DNA from: Phytomonospora sp040655735
GTDB taxonomy: Bacteria; Actinomycetota; Actinomycetes; Mycobacteriales; Micromonosporaceae
Length of the DNA: 64,000 nucleotides
Direction of reading: 5' to 3'
NCBI RefSeq assembly: GCF_040655735.1
Contig: NZ_JBFAKK010000020.1
Coordinates: forward strand, 32,313 to 96,312
The stretch's first letter is position 1. Every line of letters begins with the position of its first letter. The position numbers and the translations under genes were made by a program. The notes beneath the pieces were generated by a model. It made no database searches, was not told where the DNA came from, and saw nothing but the letters and a program-made list of their open reading frames with translations. Of this stretch, positions 40,630 through 48,123 are shown piece by piece.

Positions 40630-41631
40630 CTAACGGGGCCGGCAGGGACGCAGGGCCAGCACGGTGGTCAGCGCCTCGTAGACGAGCTGGTCGTCGGTGA
40701 GGAAGTAGTCGGGATGCGAGTGCACGGCGATCACACGAGCCGGGTCGAGCTCGACGAGCAGGATCCGTTCGCCGCCGCCCTTCTCGGTGAGGAGGACGCC
40801 GTCGCGGTCGCCGAGGTCGACGGTGACCGGCGCGGAGCCGTCCGTCTCGGGCGCGTAGTCCTTCTCCTCGATCGTGGTCCAGAGGTAGTACACGTCGGAC
40901 TCGTACAGGGTGCTGCCCTGGTACACGGTGCCCGGTTCGGACTGGTAGGTCGCCAGTCCGCAGCGGACGCCCAGGTAGCCCGGTCCCTCGTCCTCGACGA
41001 GGCCCTCGGCATAGGTGATCATGTCGGCCCGGGTGATCTGCCGTGTCCGCAGCATGAGGAAGTTCCCGTCCTCCTCCCAGGCGAGGACGTCCTCGGACAG
41101 CGCGTCCCCGGCCGGCCGGTAGGTGCCGGTCGTCCCGCGGACCGCCACCTCGTCGCCCTTGGCCGGCCAGTTCGGCGGTTTCCCGTCGTAGAGGTCGAGG
41201 ACCAGGCCGGGACCGGCCTTGTTCTCGCGGCCGGGTTCGTCGAGGTAGCCCAGTCGTTGCAGGCTCTCGTTGATCCGCGCCCCGTAGCCGGAGTTGAAGT
41301 CCCCCGGCTCCCAGGTCGGCCGGTAGGGGAAGGCGTAGCTCGCGACGGGATCCACCGCCGGCGCCGAGTCATCGGGGGCGGTCGACTCCGACGCCGAGGG
41401 CGAACCCGCGGCGCCCGGCATCTCCCCACCCGGGCCCGTCCCGCCCTGGACGGCGAGCACGGTCCCGGCGACGATGATCGCCGTGAGGCCTCCGGTGAGC
41501 GCGATCTGCCGGCGCACACGCCGTCGGCTCCGGTCGTGGACGGCGGTGAGCAGTCCGTGCGGTTCAGGGGCGTCGGCGGCGTGCAGGCCGAGTTCGGCGC
41601 GCAGGGCGCCCTCGTCGTGTTCGGTTCTCAT
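40630..41631 (-). CDS. Membrane protein coupled to a SigE-type sigma factor (putative anti-sigma partner)
   Basis: A 333-residue protein. It has a short cytoplasmic head (about 1-38, RTEHDEGALRAELGLHAADA), one membrane helix (IALTGGLTAIIVAGTVLAVQ, 43-62) and a long extracellular part without a recognised fold. Its ATG overlaps the sigma-factor TGA (ATGA), the usual position of an anti-sigma factor. The head lacks the ZAS zinc motif, as is normal for partners of SigE/Streptomyces-type sigma factors. The ectodomain has no cysteine pair apart from isolated residues. A signal-sensing role is inferred from position and topology. Confidence 0.7.
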   Translation of the reverse strand: MRTEHDEGALRAELGLHAADAPEPHGLLTAVHDRSRRRVRRQIALTGGLTAIIVAGTVLAVQGGTGPGGEMPGAAGSPSASESTAPDDSAPAVDPVASYAFPYRPTWEPGDFNSGYGARINESLQRLGYLDEPGRENKAGPGLVLDLYDGKPPNWPAKGDEVAVRGTTGTYRPAGDALSEDVLAWEEDGNFLMLRTRQITRADMITYAEGLVEDEGPGYLGVRCGLATYQSEPGTVYQGSTLYESDVYYLWTTIEEKDYAPETDGSAPVTVDLGDRDGVLLTEKGGGERILLVELDPARVIAVHSHPDYFLTDDQLVYEALTTVLALRPCRPR

Positions 41632-42134
41632 CGTGTGATCTCCCTGTCGCGGGGTCGCTCCAGCTGCGGGGAGACCCGCAGCTCCGACAGTCCCTTGTGA
41701 GCGTGGACGCGCACGGTCGACTCCCGGATCCCCAGCAGGTCGGCGATCTGGGCGTAGGCGAGGTCCTCGTAGAAGCGCAGCACCAGCACCGCCCGCTGCT
41801 TGCGGGACAGGCCCGCGAGCAGCCGCCACAGCGTGTCCCGCTCGGCCAAGGCCTGGCTGCCGTCGGCCGCGCTGGGCGCGTGGACGGTCATGTCGGCCGT
41901 CGCGCGCTCACCGAAGCTGAGGCGGCGGCGCCACGAGAGGAACTGCCGCAGCACCGCTTTGCGCACGTACGCCTCGGGGTCGCCGTTGGCGCTGATCCGC
42001 TCCCATGGGCGGTGGCAGCGGGCCAGCGCCTCCTGGACGATGTCCTCGGCGAGGTGCGCGTCTCCGCTCAGGAGGTAGGCGAAGCGCAGGAGCGCGCCGC
42101 CGCGTGCGCGGACGTAGTCGTCGAAGGAGTTCAT
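41628..42134 (-). CDS. SigE-family (actinobacterial ECF) RNA polymerase sigma factor
   Basis: A 168-residue sigma factor of the short SigE-like actinobacterial type: FDDYVRARGGALLRFAYLLSG at the start, AEDIVQEALARCHRPWERI as region 2, then LSRKQRAVLVLRFYEDLAYAQIA and GIRESTVRVHAHKGLSELR as region 4. The start is ATG 42134 after GGGGGCGCC; the longer frame upstream runs into the palindromic element. It is co-translated with the membrane protein at 40630, its probable antagonist. Confidence 0.9.
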   Translation of the reverse strand: MNSFDDYVRARGGALLRFAYLLSGDAHLAEDIVQEALARCHRPWERISANGDPEAYVRKAVLRQFLSWRRRLSFGERATADMTVHAPSAADGSQALAERDTLWRLLAGLSRKQRAVLVLRFYEDLAYAQIADLLGIRESTVRVHAHKGLSELRVSPQLERPRDREITR

Positions 42135-42196
42135 GGCGCCCCCGGAGGTACGGACTGTCGGACACCACTTGCACGCGATGGGGGATCGTTTTCGTT

Positions 42197-42269
42197 TAGG
42201 CCGTGTCCGGGTGATCACTGCGGGGCTGCGGCGGACTCGCACCCACAAGACCACTAGGACACGCTCTAG
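42197..42269. repeat. Palindromic MITE-like element, copy B
   Basis: A 73-bp segment with inverted ends TAGGCCGTGTCC (left) and GGACACGCTCTAG (right). Read from the right it runs TAGAGCGTGTCC, TCTTGTGGG, CGCAG and CCGGACA in the same order as copy A at 8851, with extra bases in the middle. The right-end CTA is the stop codon of the aminotransferase gene. It fills the gap between that gene and the sigma-factor promoter region. Confidence 0.7.
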
Positions 42270-43318
42270 GCCGAGGCGGCGATGACCTTCAGTGCGAAGT
42301 CCACATCGGACTCGGTGGTGTAGAGGTGGAAGGCGAAGCGCGTCTTGCCCGCGCGCGGGGAGGCGGTGATGCGGGCCTCGGCGAGGGCCTTGACCTGCTG
42401 GTCGCTCAACGGCACCGAGGTGATGGCGGACTCACCGGCGGGCAGTCCGAGTTCTTCGCGGAAGCGGTTGGCCAGGCCCACGTTGTGGTCGTGCACCTCG
42501 TCCCGGTCGAGCCCGGCGAGCAGTTCGAGGGCGGGGGCGTGCCCGATCCACGGCGCCCACGCCGGTGAGAGGTCGAAGCGGCGCGCGTCGCCGGCCAGGC
42601 GCAGCGGCGGCCCGTAGATCGAGTCCCAGATGTCGCCGCCCGCGTACCAGTTCGCCGCCAGCGGCGCGATCGGCGCCAGCGCCTCGGGCGTCCCGCTCAG
42701 GAAGGACGTGCCGCGCGGGCCCATCAGCCACTTGTACCCGGCGACCACGAGGTAGTCGTAGCCGTCGGCGGGCAGCGGCAGCCACCCGGCGGCCTGGCTG
42801 CCGTCGTAGAGGACCCGCACACCGTGCTCGTCTCGCGCCTGCGCGAGGGCCGCGAAAGGCGCGAGGCGGCCGTCGGCGGACTGCACGGCCGACACGGCGA
42901 CGAGGTCGACGTCGTCGGTCACCGACTCCGCGAGGCGCTCCAGCGGCACCGAGCGGACCGTCACGCCCCTCATCCGGGCGACCAGGAACGGGAACAGCAG
43001 CGAGGTGAAGTCCTCCTCCGCGGTCAGCACGACGCTGTCATCGGGCAGCGCGGCGGCGATCAGCCCCACGAAGTGCGAGGCCGAGGGGCCGTGCGCGACC
43101 CGGCCGGGATCGACGCCGATGATCGAGGCGTAGGCCGTGCGGGCCCGCACGATCAGGTCGTCGATCGCGTACATGTCGACGCGCCCGGCGCGGCGATCGG
43201 CCTCGTGGGCGGCGATCGCCTCGGTCGCCGCAGCGGGCGGCAGACCGTAGGAGGCGGTGGCGAGGTAGGTGGTCTCGGGTGCGAAAAGGCCGCGAACGTC
43301 GGCGATCCTCTGGCTCAT
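42266..43318 (-). CDS. Class V aminotransferase-like PLP enzyme
   Basis: A 350-residue fold-type I PLP enzyme (NifS/kynureninase-like). The cofactor lysine is Lys196 in VAGYKWLMGPRG, Asp172 in LYDGSQAAGWLP contacts the pyridine nitrogen, and GPSASHFVGLIA is the phosphate loop. It lacks the active-site cysteine loop of cysteine desulfurases, so it probably acts on amino acids by transamination or lyase chemistry. ATG 43318 is the start. It follows the GNAT-like gene after 9 bases, so both are probably one transcript. The stop codon lies in the palindromic element. Confidence 0.83.
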   Translation of the reverse strand: MSQRIADVRGLFAPETTYLATASYGLPPAAATEAIAAHEADRRAGRVDMYAIDDLIVRARTAYASIIGVDPGRVAHGPSASHFVGLIAAALPDDSVVLTAEEDFTSLLFPFLVARMRGVTVRSVPLERLAESVTDDVDLVAVSAVQSADGRLAPFAALAQARDEHGVRVLYDGSQAAGWLPLPADGYDYLVVAGYKWLMGPRGTSFLSGTPEALAPIAPLAANWYAGGDIWDSIYGPPLRLAGDARRFDLSPAWAPWIGHAPALELLAGLDRDEVHDHNVGLANRFREELGLPAGESAITSVPLSDQQVKALAEARITASPRAGKTRFAFHLYTTESDVDFALKVIAASA

Positions 43319-43327
43319 GGTGAGACG

Positions 43328-43984
43328 TTAGGCCCGCAGCCACACCCGCAGCGGTCCCAGTGACCGGAATCCCACCCGGAGGGCGGCGTCGAGGTCATCG
43401 CCGGACTCGTAGCCGACGAGCGCGGTGGCACCCAGCAGGTCGGCGGACGCGCGGGTGGCGCCGGCGAGGCCGTCGCCGAAGACGTTGGACACGCCGACCG
43501 CTCCGCCACCGCGGTTGAGCACGGCCCCGGCCTTGATCCCGTCGTCGTCGCGTCCTTCGAGGATGAGGACCGAAGGGTCGTCGAGGAGCCTCGGCGTGAA
43601 CAGTCCGGTGGCCTCGCCGCCCGACCAGGCCGCCTCCCACTCGGCGAGCTCACCCGCGCGGCGCCACTCCAGCGCGTCGCCGGCCGGCAGGGGCGCGGCC
43701 GAGGACCGCCCGATCCACTCGGCCTCGAAGAGCACCTCGAAGCCGTGCGCCGAGAGGTCGAGGTCGGCGAAGGAGTCCTTCACCGAGCAGCCCGGCGAGG
43801 AGTCGATCCCGTCGAGGACCTCGGCGGCCTCCAACCCGGGGACCAGCGTCACCGCGTCGGGGTAGTAAAGGGGAGTACGCGCGGGGCTGCGCCACACCCG
43901 GCCGTCGCCGGAGGTATCGAGGTCGTGGGCTCGGCACATGGAGGCGCACCAGGAGGCGTTGTTCGCCGCTGCTTCGGTGATCAC
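43328..43984 (-). CDS. GNAT-like hypothetical protein
   Basis: A 218-residue protein (VITEAAANNASWCASMCRAH start). LSAHGFEVLFEAEWIGRSS and the duplicated alpha/beta pattern resemble degenerate GNAT domains. LILEGRDDDGIKAGAVLNRG then GVSNVFGD is a typical GNAT strand 3-4 pair, but the acetyl-CoA loop QxxGxG/A is not clear. GTG 43984 is chosen because it precedes the first conserved helix; a GTG at 44020 is possible. It is co-transcribed with the aminotransferase. The true function is unknown. Confidence 0.6.
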   Translation of the reverse strand: MITEAAANNASWCASMCRAHDLDTSGDGRVWRSPARTPLYYPDAVTLVPGLEAAEVLDGIDSSPGCSVKDSFADLDLSAHGFEVLFEAEWIGRSSAAPLPAGDALEWRRAGELAEWEAAWSGGEATGLFTPRLLDDPSVLILEGRDDDGIKAGAVLNRGGGAVGVSNVFGDGLAGATRASADLLGATALVGYESGDDLDAALRVGFRSLGPLRVWLRA

Positions 43985-44035
43985 CGGCGGATCATGACGC
44001 CTTGACGGGCCGGCCGCCACCGCTTTTGCCCCCGA

Positions 44036-44050
44036 TACCCCCTAGGGGTA
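44036..44050. promoter_or_regulatory. CsoR-like copper operator upstream of the copper chaperone gene
   Basis: TACCCCCTAGGGGTA is a G/C-run dyad with TA ends, like the operators of the copper repressor CsoR (TAnnCCCnnnGGGnTA type). It lies 37-52 bases before the ATG of the chaperone gene, over its expected promoter. The repressor gene is not in the window. Confidence 0.7.
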
Positions 44051-44087
44051 GAGTGGGCGGGCGAGCACCGCCACGAGAGGATCCGCC

Positions 44088-44297
44088 ATGGAAACCGTCA
44101 CCTACAAGGTCACCGGCATGACCTGCGGGCACTGCGAGAAGGCCGTCACCGAAGAGGTCGCCGCCATCCCCGGCGTCACCGAGGTCCGCGTCGACCTGCC
44201 AACCGGGCACGTGATCGTCACCGGCGAGACCCTCGCCGACGACGCCGTCCGCGCCGCCGTCGACGAGGCGGGCTACGAACTCGCCGGCCGCGTCTGA
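44088..44297 (+). CDS. copZ: Heavy-metal-associated domain protein, CopZ-like copper chaperone
   Basis: A 69-residue HMA (ferredoxin-like) domain. The metal site MTCGHC is at 12-17 (VTGMTCGHCEKAV), with the conserved helix and the closing AVDEAGYELA loop. It carries Cu(I) in the cytoplasm to a P-type ATPase or a repressor. The CsoR-like dyad upstream supports copper control. The partner exporter CopA and repressor CsoR are not adjacent, which is unusual because they are normally in the same operon. A compact hairpin ends the gene. Confidence 0.9.
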   Translation: METVTYKVTGMTCGHCEKAVTEEVAAIPGVTEVRVDLPTGHVIVTGETLADDAVRAAVDEAGYELAGRV

Positions 44298-44304
44298 CAC
44301 CACG

Positions 44305-44330
44305 GCCGGGGCGCCCTCCGGCGCCCCGGC
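44305..44330. terminator. Bidirectional hairpin after the copper chaperone gene
   Basis: An 11-bp perfect stem (GCCGGGGCGCC / GGCGCCCCGGC) with a 4-base loop. It lies 8 bases after the chaperone stop and 21 bases from the end of the convergent alcohol dehydrogenase gene. Confidence 0.85.
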
Positions 44331-44350
44331 GCGGTGTCCGAGTGAGCGAC

Positions 44351-45391
44351 CTAGAAGCTCGTCGCGTCGATCACGAAGCGGTAGCGCACGTCACTGGACA
44401 GCACCCGCTCGTAGGCCTCGTTGATCCGGTCGGCGGAGATCAGCTCGACCTCGGCGGCGATCTGGTGCTCGGCGCAGAAGTCCAGCATCTCCTGCGTCTC
44501 GGCGATCCCCCCGATCATCGAACCGGCCAGGCTCTTGCGCCCCCCGATCAGCGAGGACAGGCGCACCGAGCTCGCCTCCGACGGCAGGCCGAGGTTGACC
44601 ATCGTGCCGTCGATGCGCAGCAGCCGCAGGTAGGCGTCGAGGTCGAGATCGGCCGAGACGGTGTTGACGATCAGGTCGAAGCGCCCGGCGAGCTCGCGGA
44701 AGGTCTGCGGGTCGCTCGTGGCGTGGAAGTCGTCGGCGCCCAGGCGCAGGCCGTCGTCCTTCTTGCTCAGCGTCTGGCTGAGCACGGTCACCTCGGCGCC
44801 CATGGCGTGCGCCAGCTTCACACCGACGTGGCCGAGGCCGCCCATCCCGACGATGGCGACGCGCTTGCCCGGCCCGGCGCCCCAGTGACGCAGCGGCGAG
44901 TAGAGCGTGATGCCCGCGCACAGCAGCGGCGCGGCACCGGCGTAGTCGATGCTCTCCGGCACCGCCAGGACGTAGTCCGCGTCGACGACGATGTGGGTGC
45001 TGTACCCGCCGTAGGCGGGGGTGCCGTCGGCGCCGGTGTCGTTGTAGGTCGCCGTGCCGTTGCGGCAGTACTGCTCCAGGCCCGCCAGGCACGCCTCGCA
45101 CTTGCGGCAGGAGTCGACGAAGCAGCCGACGCCGACCCGGTCGCCGACCTTGTGCCGGGTGACCGCCTCGCCGGCGGCGGAGACGACGCCGACGATCTCG
45201 TGCCCGGGCACCATCGGGAAGTTCCCCGGGCGCCACTCGTCGCGGGCCTGGTGGATGTCGGAGTGGCAGATGCCGGAGTAGCGGATCTCGATGAGGACGT
45301 CGTTCGGGCCGACCGCGCGCCGGGGGACGGTGGTCGGTGCGAGGGGCGCCCCGGCGGCGGGGGCCGCGTAGGCATTGACGGTGGTGGTCAT
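44351..45391 (-). CDS. Zinc-dependent NAD(P) alcohol dehydrogenase (YahK/AdhC-like)
   Basis: A 346-residue MDR enzyme of the cinnamyl-alcohol-dehydrogenase type. The catalytic zinc ligands are Cys42 (GICHSDIH) and His64 (VPGHE). The structural zinc cysteines are Cys95, 98, 101 and 109 (DSCRKCEACLAG). The Rossmann motif is GMGGLGHVG. Such enzymes reduce broad-range aldehydes with NADPH. The start is ATG 45391 (TTTVNAYAAPAAGAPL matches the YahK N-terminus). It lies alone downstream of the FAD monooxygenase on the same strand, about 100 bases away. Confidence 0.92.
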   Translation of the reverse strand: MTTTVNAYAAPAAGAPLAPTTVPRRAVGPNDVLIEIRYSGICHSDIHQARDEWRPGNFPMVPGHEIVGVVSAAGEAVTRHKVGDRVGVGCFVDSCRKCEACLAGLEQYCRNGTATYNDTGADGTPAYGGYSTHIVVDADYVLAVPESIDYAGAAPLLCAGITLYSPLRHWGAGPGKRVAIVGMGGLGHVGVKLAHAMGAEVTVLSQTLSKKDDGLRLGADDFHATSDPQTFRELAGRFDLIVNTVSADLDLDAYLRLLRIDGTMVNLGLPSEASSVRLSSLIGGRKSLAGSMIGGIAETQEMLDFCAEHQIAAEVELISADRINEAYERVLSSDVRYRFVIDATSF

Positions 45392-45497
45392 GCGCTCGGA
45401 GGCCTTTCGGGCTGGGGGGTGTTGACGGCTCACATCTTGCGCCGCCCTTCGGCGCGGCGGGCAGGGAGGTACGGCCTGAGGTGAGGTTCGCCGCGAC

Positions 45498-46658
45498 TCA
45501 GCACGGCCCGTAGTCCTTGAGATCGATGCCCCCGGCGCGTTCGAGGCCCGCCTCCAGCATCATCGCCGCGAACTCGGGGGACCGCATCATCGCGTCGCGC
45601 TCGGCGAGCCGCTCGGCCGTGGCCGGCGCCAGGAAGGCCCCGGCGTTCTCGCCGCCCTCCTGGCAGAGGGTGGCGAAGTCCCGCAGCTCCTTCTCGTAGG
45701 CGGTGAAGGCCGTCCGGTGGTCGCCGCCCGCCGCCGCGAGCTCTCCGGCCAGCACGTAGGCGCCCACGACTGCCGAGCCGGTGCCCATGCCGCCGACCGT
45801 GGCGCCGTGCGCGGCATCGCCGGCCAGCGCGATCCGCCCCCGCGACCAGGCCGGGACGTCGGCGCGGCTGATGGAGTCGCAGTACAGCTCATCGGCCCCG
45901 TCGAGGGCGGCGACGAGTTCGGCGGCGCGCCAGCCCATGCCGTCGAGCGCATCGGCGACGAGTCTCTTCTGCGCGGCGAGGTCGCGGCGGTCGTAGGCGA
46001 GGATGCCGGAGGCGAAGACCGCGAAGGCGTCGACGCCTCTCTCGCCGTCGCTGACGCTGATCATGCGGCCGGGCTCGTTGTAGGCGACCGAGACGCGGCC
46101 GACGGGTTCGGCGCCGGGCACGGTCCAGCGGGCCAGGTGGTAGCCGAGGTGGGTGACGTGCTCCGACTCCGGCCCGAAGGCCAGGCGGCGGACGTTGGAG
46201 TGCAGGCCGTCGGCGCCGATCACCAGGTCGAAGGTGCGCGGTGCCGAGGCGGCGAAGGCGACCTCGACGCCCTCCTCGGTCTCGGTAAGGGAGGTGATCG
46301 TGTCCCCGAAGACGTACTCGCAGTCGGCGCGGGTCCTCTCGTGGAGCACGCGGGCGAGATCCGAGCGCAGGACCTCCAGCTCGCCCCCGGTGAACTCCGG
46401 CGGCAGTGCGAACCGCTCGGCGCCCGCGGTGTCCACGAAGCGCATCGGCGAGCCGCCGGTCTCGACGGCGCGCAGGTCGTCGAGGACGCCCATGCGCGCC
46501 AGGATCGCCAGGTGCGCCTCGCTGCGGAAGTCGACGGCGTATCCGCCGCCCCGCAGGCCGGGCGCGATCTCGACGACGGTGGGCGAGAAGCCTCGCCGCG
46601 CGAGCCAGTAGGCGAGGGAAGGCCCGGCGACGCTGGCGCCGGAGATGAGGATCCTCAC
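45498..46658 (-). CDS. FAD-dependent monooxygenase (PHBH/TetX fold)
   Basis: A 386-residue group A flavoprotein monooxygenase. The FAD dinucleotide motif GASVAGPSLAYWLARRG is at 6-22, the DG motif is VIGADGLHSNVRR and the GD motif IALAGDAAHGATVGGMGT. Relatives hydroxylate aromatic compounds; some inactivate tetracyclines or rifamycins. The start is GTG 46658 with GGAGAA 5 bases upstream. It is divergent from a TetR gene with shared operators between them, so it is drug- or aromatic-inducible. The substrate cannot be chosen from sequence alone. Confidence 0.9.
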   Translation of the reverse strand: MRILISGASVAGPSLAYWLARRGFSPTVVEIAPGLRGGGYAVDFRSEAHLAILARMGVLDDLRAVETGGSPMRFVDTAGAERFALPPEFTGGELEVLRSDLARVLHERTRADCEYVFGDTITSLTETEEGVEVAFAASAPRTFDLVIGADGLHSNVRRLAFGPESEHVTHLGYHLARWTVPGAEPVGRVSVAYNEPGRMISVSDGERGVDAFAVFASGILAYDRRDLAAQKRLVADALDGMGWRAAELVAALDGADELYCDSISRADVPAWSRGRIALAGDAAHGATVGGMGTGSAVVGAYVLAGELAAAGGDHRTAFTAYEKELRDFATLCQEGGENAGAFLAPATAERLAERDAMMRSPEFAAMMLEAGLERAGGIDLKDYGPC

Positions 46659-46681
46659 GATGCTTCTCCATTCGTTCGATA

Positions 46682-46718
46682 ACTGTGTCTCACGGACACA
46701 GTGTATGATAGACACAGT
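46682..46718. promoter_or_regulatory. TetR operators between the FAD monooxygenase and TetR genes
   Basis: ACTGTGTC - 5 bases - GACACAGT (46682-46702) is a perfect dyad, and a third half-site GACACAGT follows at 46711-46718. TATGAT at 46704-46709, just between the dyad and the third half-site, is a good -10 for the TetR gene. The arrangement lets one repressor close both divergent promoters. Confidence 0.8.
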
Positions 46719-46752
46719 TTGGTCGCGATGGCAAATCACGAGGGAGAGATCG

Positions 46753-47469
46753 ATGGCCGAGGACTTCGCCGACGCGCTGGCGCTGCTGTGGGGCCTCAAG
46801 CCGCCCCCCAAGCGCGGCCCGAAGGCCGCCTTGAGCACCGAGGCCATCACGGCCGCGGCGATCGCCGTCGCCGACGAGATCGGCCTGCCCGCCCTGACCA
46901 TGCAGGTCGTCGCCGAGCGTCTCTCCTTCACGAAGATGTCGCTGTACCGGCACGTCCCCGGCAAGGCCGAACTCGTCGCGCTCATGGTCGACCACGCCTT
47001 CGGGCCGGCCCCGCAGCCGCCCGCCCCCGAGCCGCCCGGGGAGGCATGGCGGCCGCGGCTGACCGCCTGGGCCGAGGAGTTCCGGCGCGTCCTCGACCGC
47101 CACCCCTGGCTGCTGGCCGCCCTGGTCGGGCGGCGGCCGCTGGGCCCGAACGAGCTCGCCTGGACCGACCACGCCGTCGCCGCCCTCGACGGCACCGCCC
47201 TGACCGGCGGCGAACGCCTCGACACCGTCTTCACCGTCGCCGGGCACGTCCGCAACACCGCCCAGCAGCTCGTCACCGCCGAGGGGACCAGACGCGAGGG
47301 CGGTGAGGCCGAGTTCGAGCGGGCCCTCGCCGTCCTCCTCGACGAGCATCGCGAGCGCTACCCGGCGCTGACCACCGCCTCGGCCGAGTCCGTGCCCGAC
47401 CAGGCCCTCGCCTTCGGCCTCGACCGGATCCTCGACGGGGTCGCCGAGCTCATCTCGCGGCGCCGCTAG
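46753..47469 (+). CDS. TetR family repressor with TetR_C domain
   Basis: A 238-residue repressor. The helix-turn-helix is LTMQVVAERLSFTKMSLYRHVPGKAEL at about 51-77, preceded by KRGPKAALSTEAITAAAIAV. The C-terminal part (HPWLLAALVGRRPLGPNELA) is the TetR_C_1 type shared with class TetR repressors that bind tetracyclines and other drugs. ATG 46753 follows GGGAGAG. It should control the divergent FAD monooxygenase through the operators at 46682-46718 and perhaps the downstream export genes. Confidence 0.9.
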   Translation: MAEDFADALALLWGLKPPPKRGPKAALSTEAITAAAIAVADEIGLPALTMQVVAERLSFTKMSLYRHVPGKAELVALMVDHAFGPAPQPPAPEPPGEAWRPRLTAWAEEFRRVLDRHPWLLAALVGRRPLGPNELAWTDHAVAALDGTALTGGERLDTVFTVAGHVRNTAQQLVTAEGTRREGGEAEFERALAVLLDEHRERYPALTTASAESVPDQALAFGLDRILDGVAELISRRR

Positions 47470-47536
47470 ATCTCGTCTGGCGGAAATCGGCCCCCGTCTG
47501 GCGCCTACAGGGTGAGGATCGAGACGGGAGACTTCG

Positions 47537-48112
47537 ATGACGGGCAGGCAGGCCACCCACGACGGACCGCTGCGGCTGGCCGTCATCGTCGGCAGCACCC
47601 GCGAGGGCAGGGCCGGCGAGGACGTCGCCGGCTGGTTCACGGCCCTGGCGAAGGCGCACGGGCATTTCACCGTCGACGTCCTCGACCTCGCGCTCTTCGA
47701 CTTCCCCGCCCGCCTGCCCGGCGAGGCGACGCCCGAGATGGCGCGCTTCACCGCCGCCGTCGAGGGCGCCGACGCCTACGCCGTCGTCACGCCCGAGTAC
47801 AACCGCAGCTTCCCGGCCTCCCTCAAACAGGCCGTCGACTACGGCTACGACGAGTGGCACGCCAAACCTGTCGGATTCGTGTCCTACGGTTACCGCGACC
47901 GGGGCCTCTACGCCGTCGAGCACCTTCGCACCGTCTACGCCGAACTCCACACCGTCACCGTTCGCGACGGCGTCCACCTCGACCTTCTCGACACCGCCGG
48001 CCCCCACTCCAGCCCTGAGGCCGAGCAGTCGGCCGGCCGCATGCTCGGGCAGCTCGCCTGGTGGGGCCGCACCCTCCGAGAGGGCCGCGCCGCGCGTCCC
48101 TACACCTGCTGA
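47537..48112 (+). CDS. NADPH-dependent FMN reductase
   Basis: A 191-residue flavodoxin-fold protein. The phosphate loop GSTREGRAGE is near 19-28, and TPEYNRSFPASLKQAVDYGYDEWHAKPVGFVSYG near 86-119 is the family signature for FMN binding and dimer contact. It reduces FMN or quinones with NADPH. The start is ATG 47537. The ABC exporter begins 11 bases after its stop, so they share a transcript. It could supply reduced flavin or detoxify the exported compound. Confidence 0.9.
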   Translation: MTGRQATHDGPLRLAVIVGSTREGRAGEDVAGWFTALAKAHGHFTVDVLDLALFDFPARLPGEATPEMARFTAAVEGADAYAVVTPEYNRSFPASLKQAVDYGYDEWHAKPVGFVSYGYRDRGLYAVEHLRTVYAELHTVTVRDGVHLDLLDTAGPHSSPEAEQSAGRMLGQLAWWGRTLREGRAARPYTC

Positions 48113-48123
48113 AAGGAAAGACC

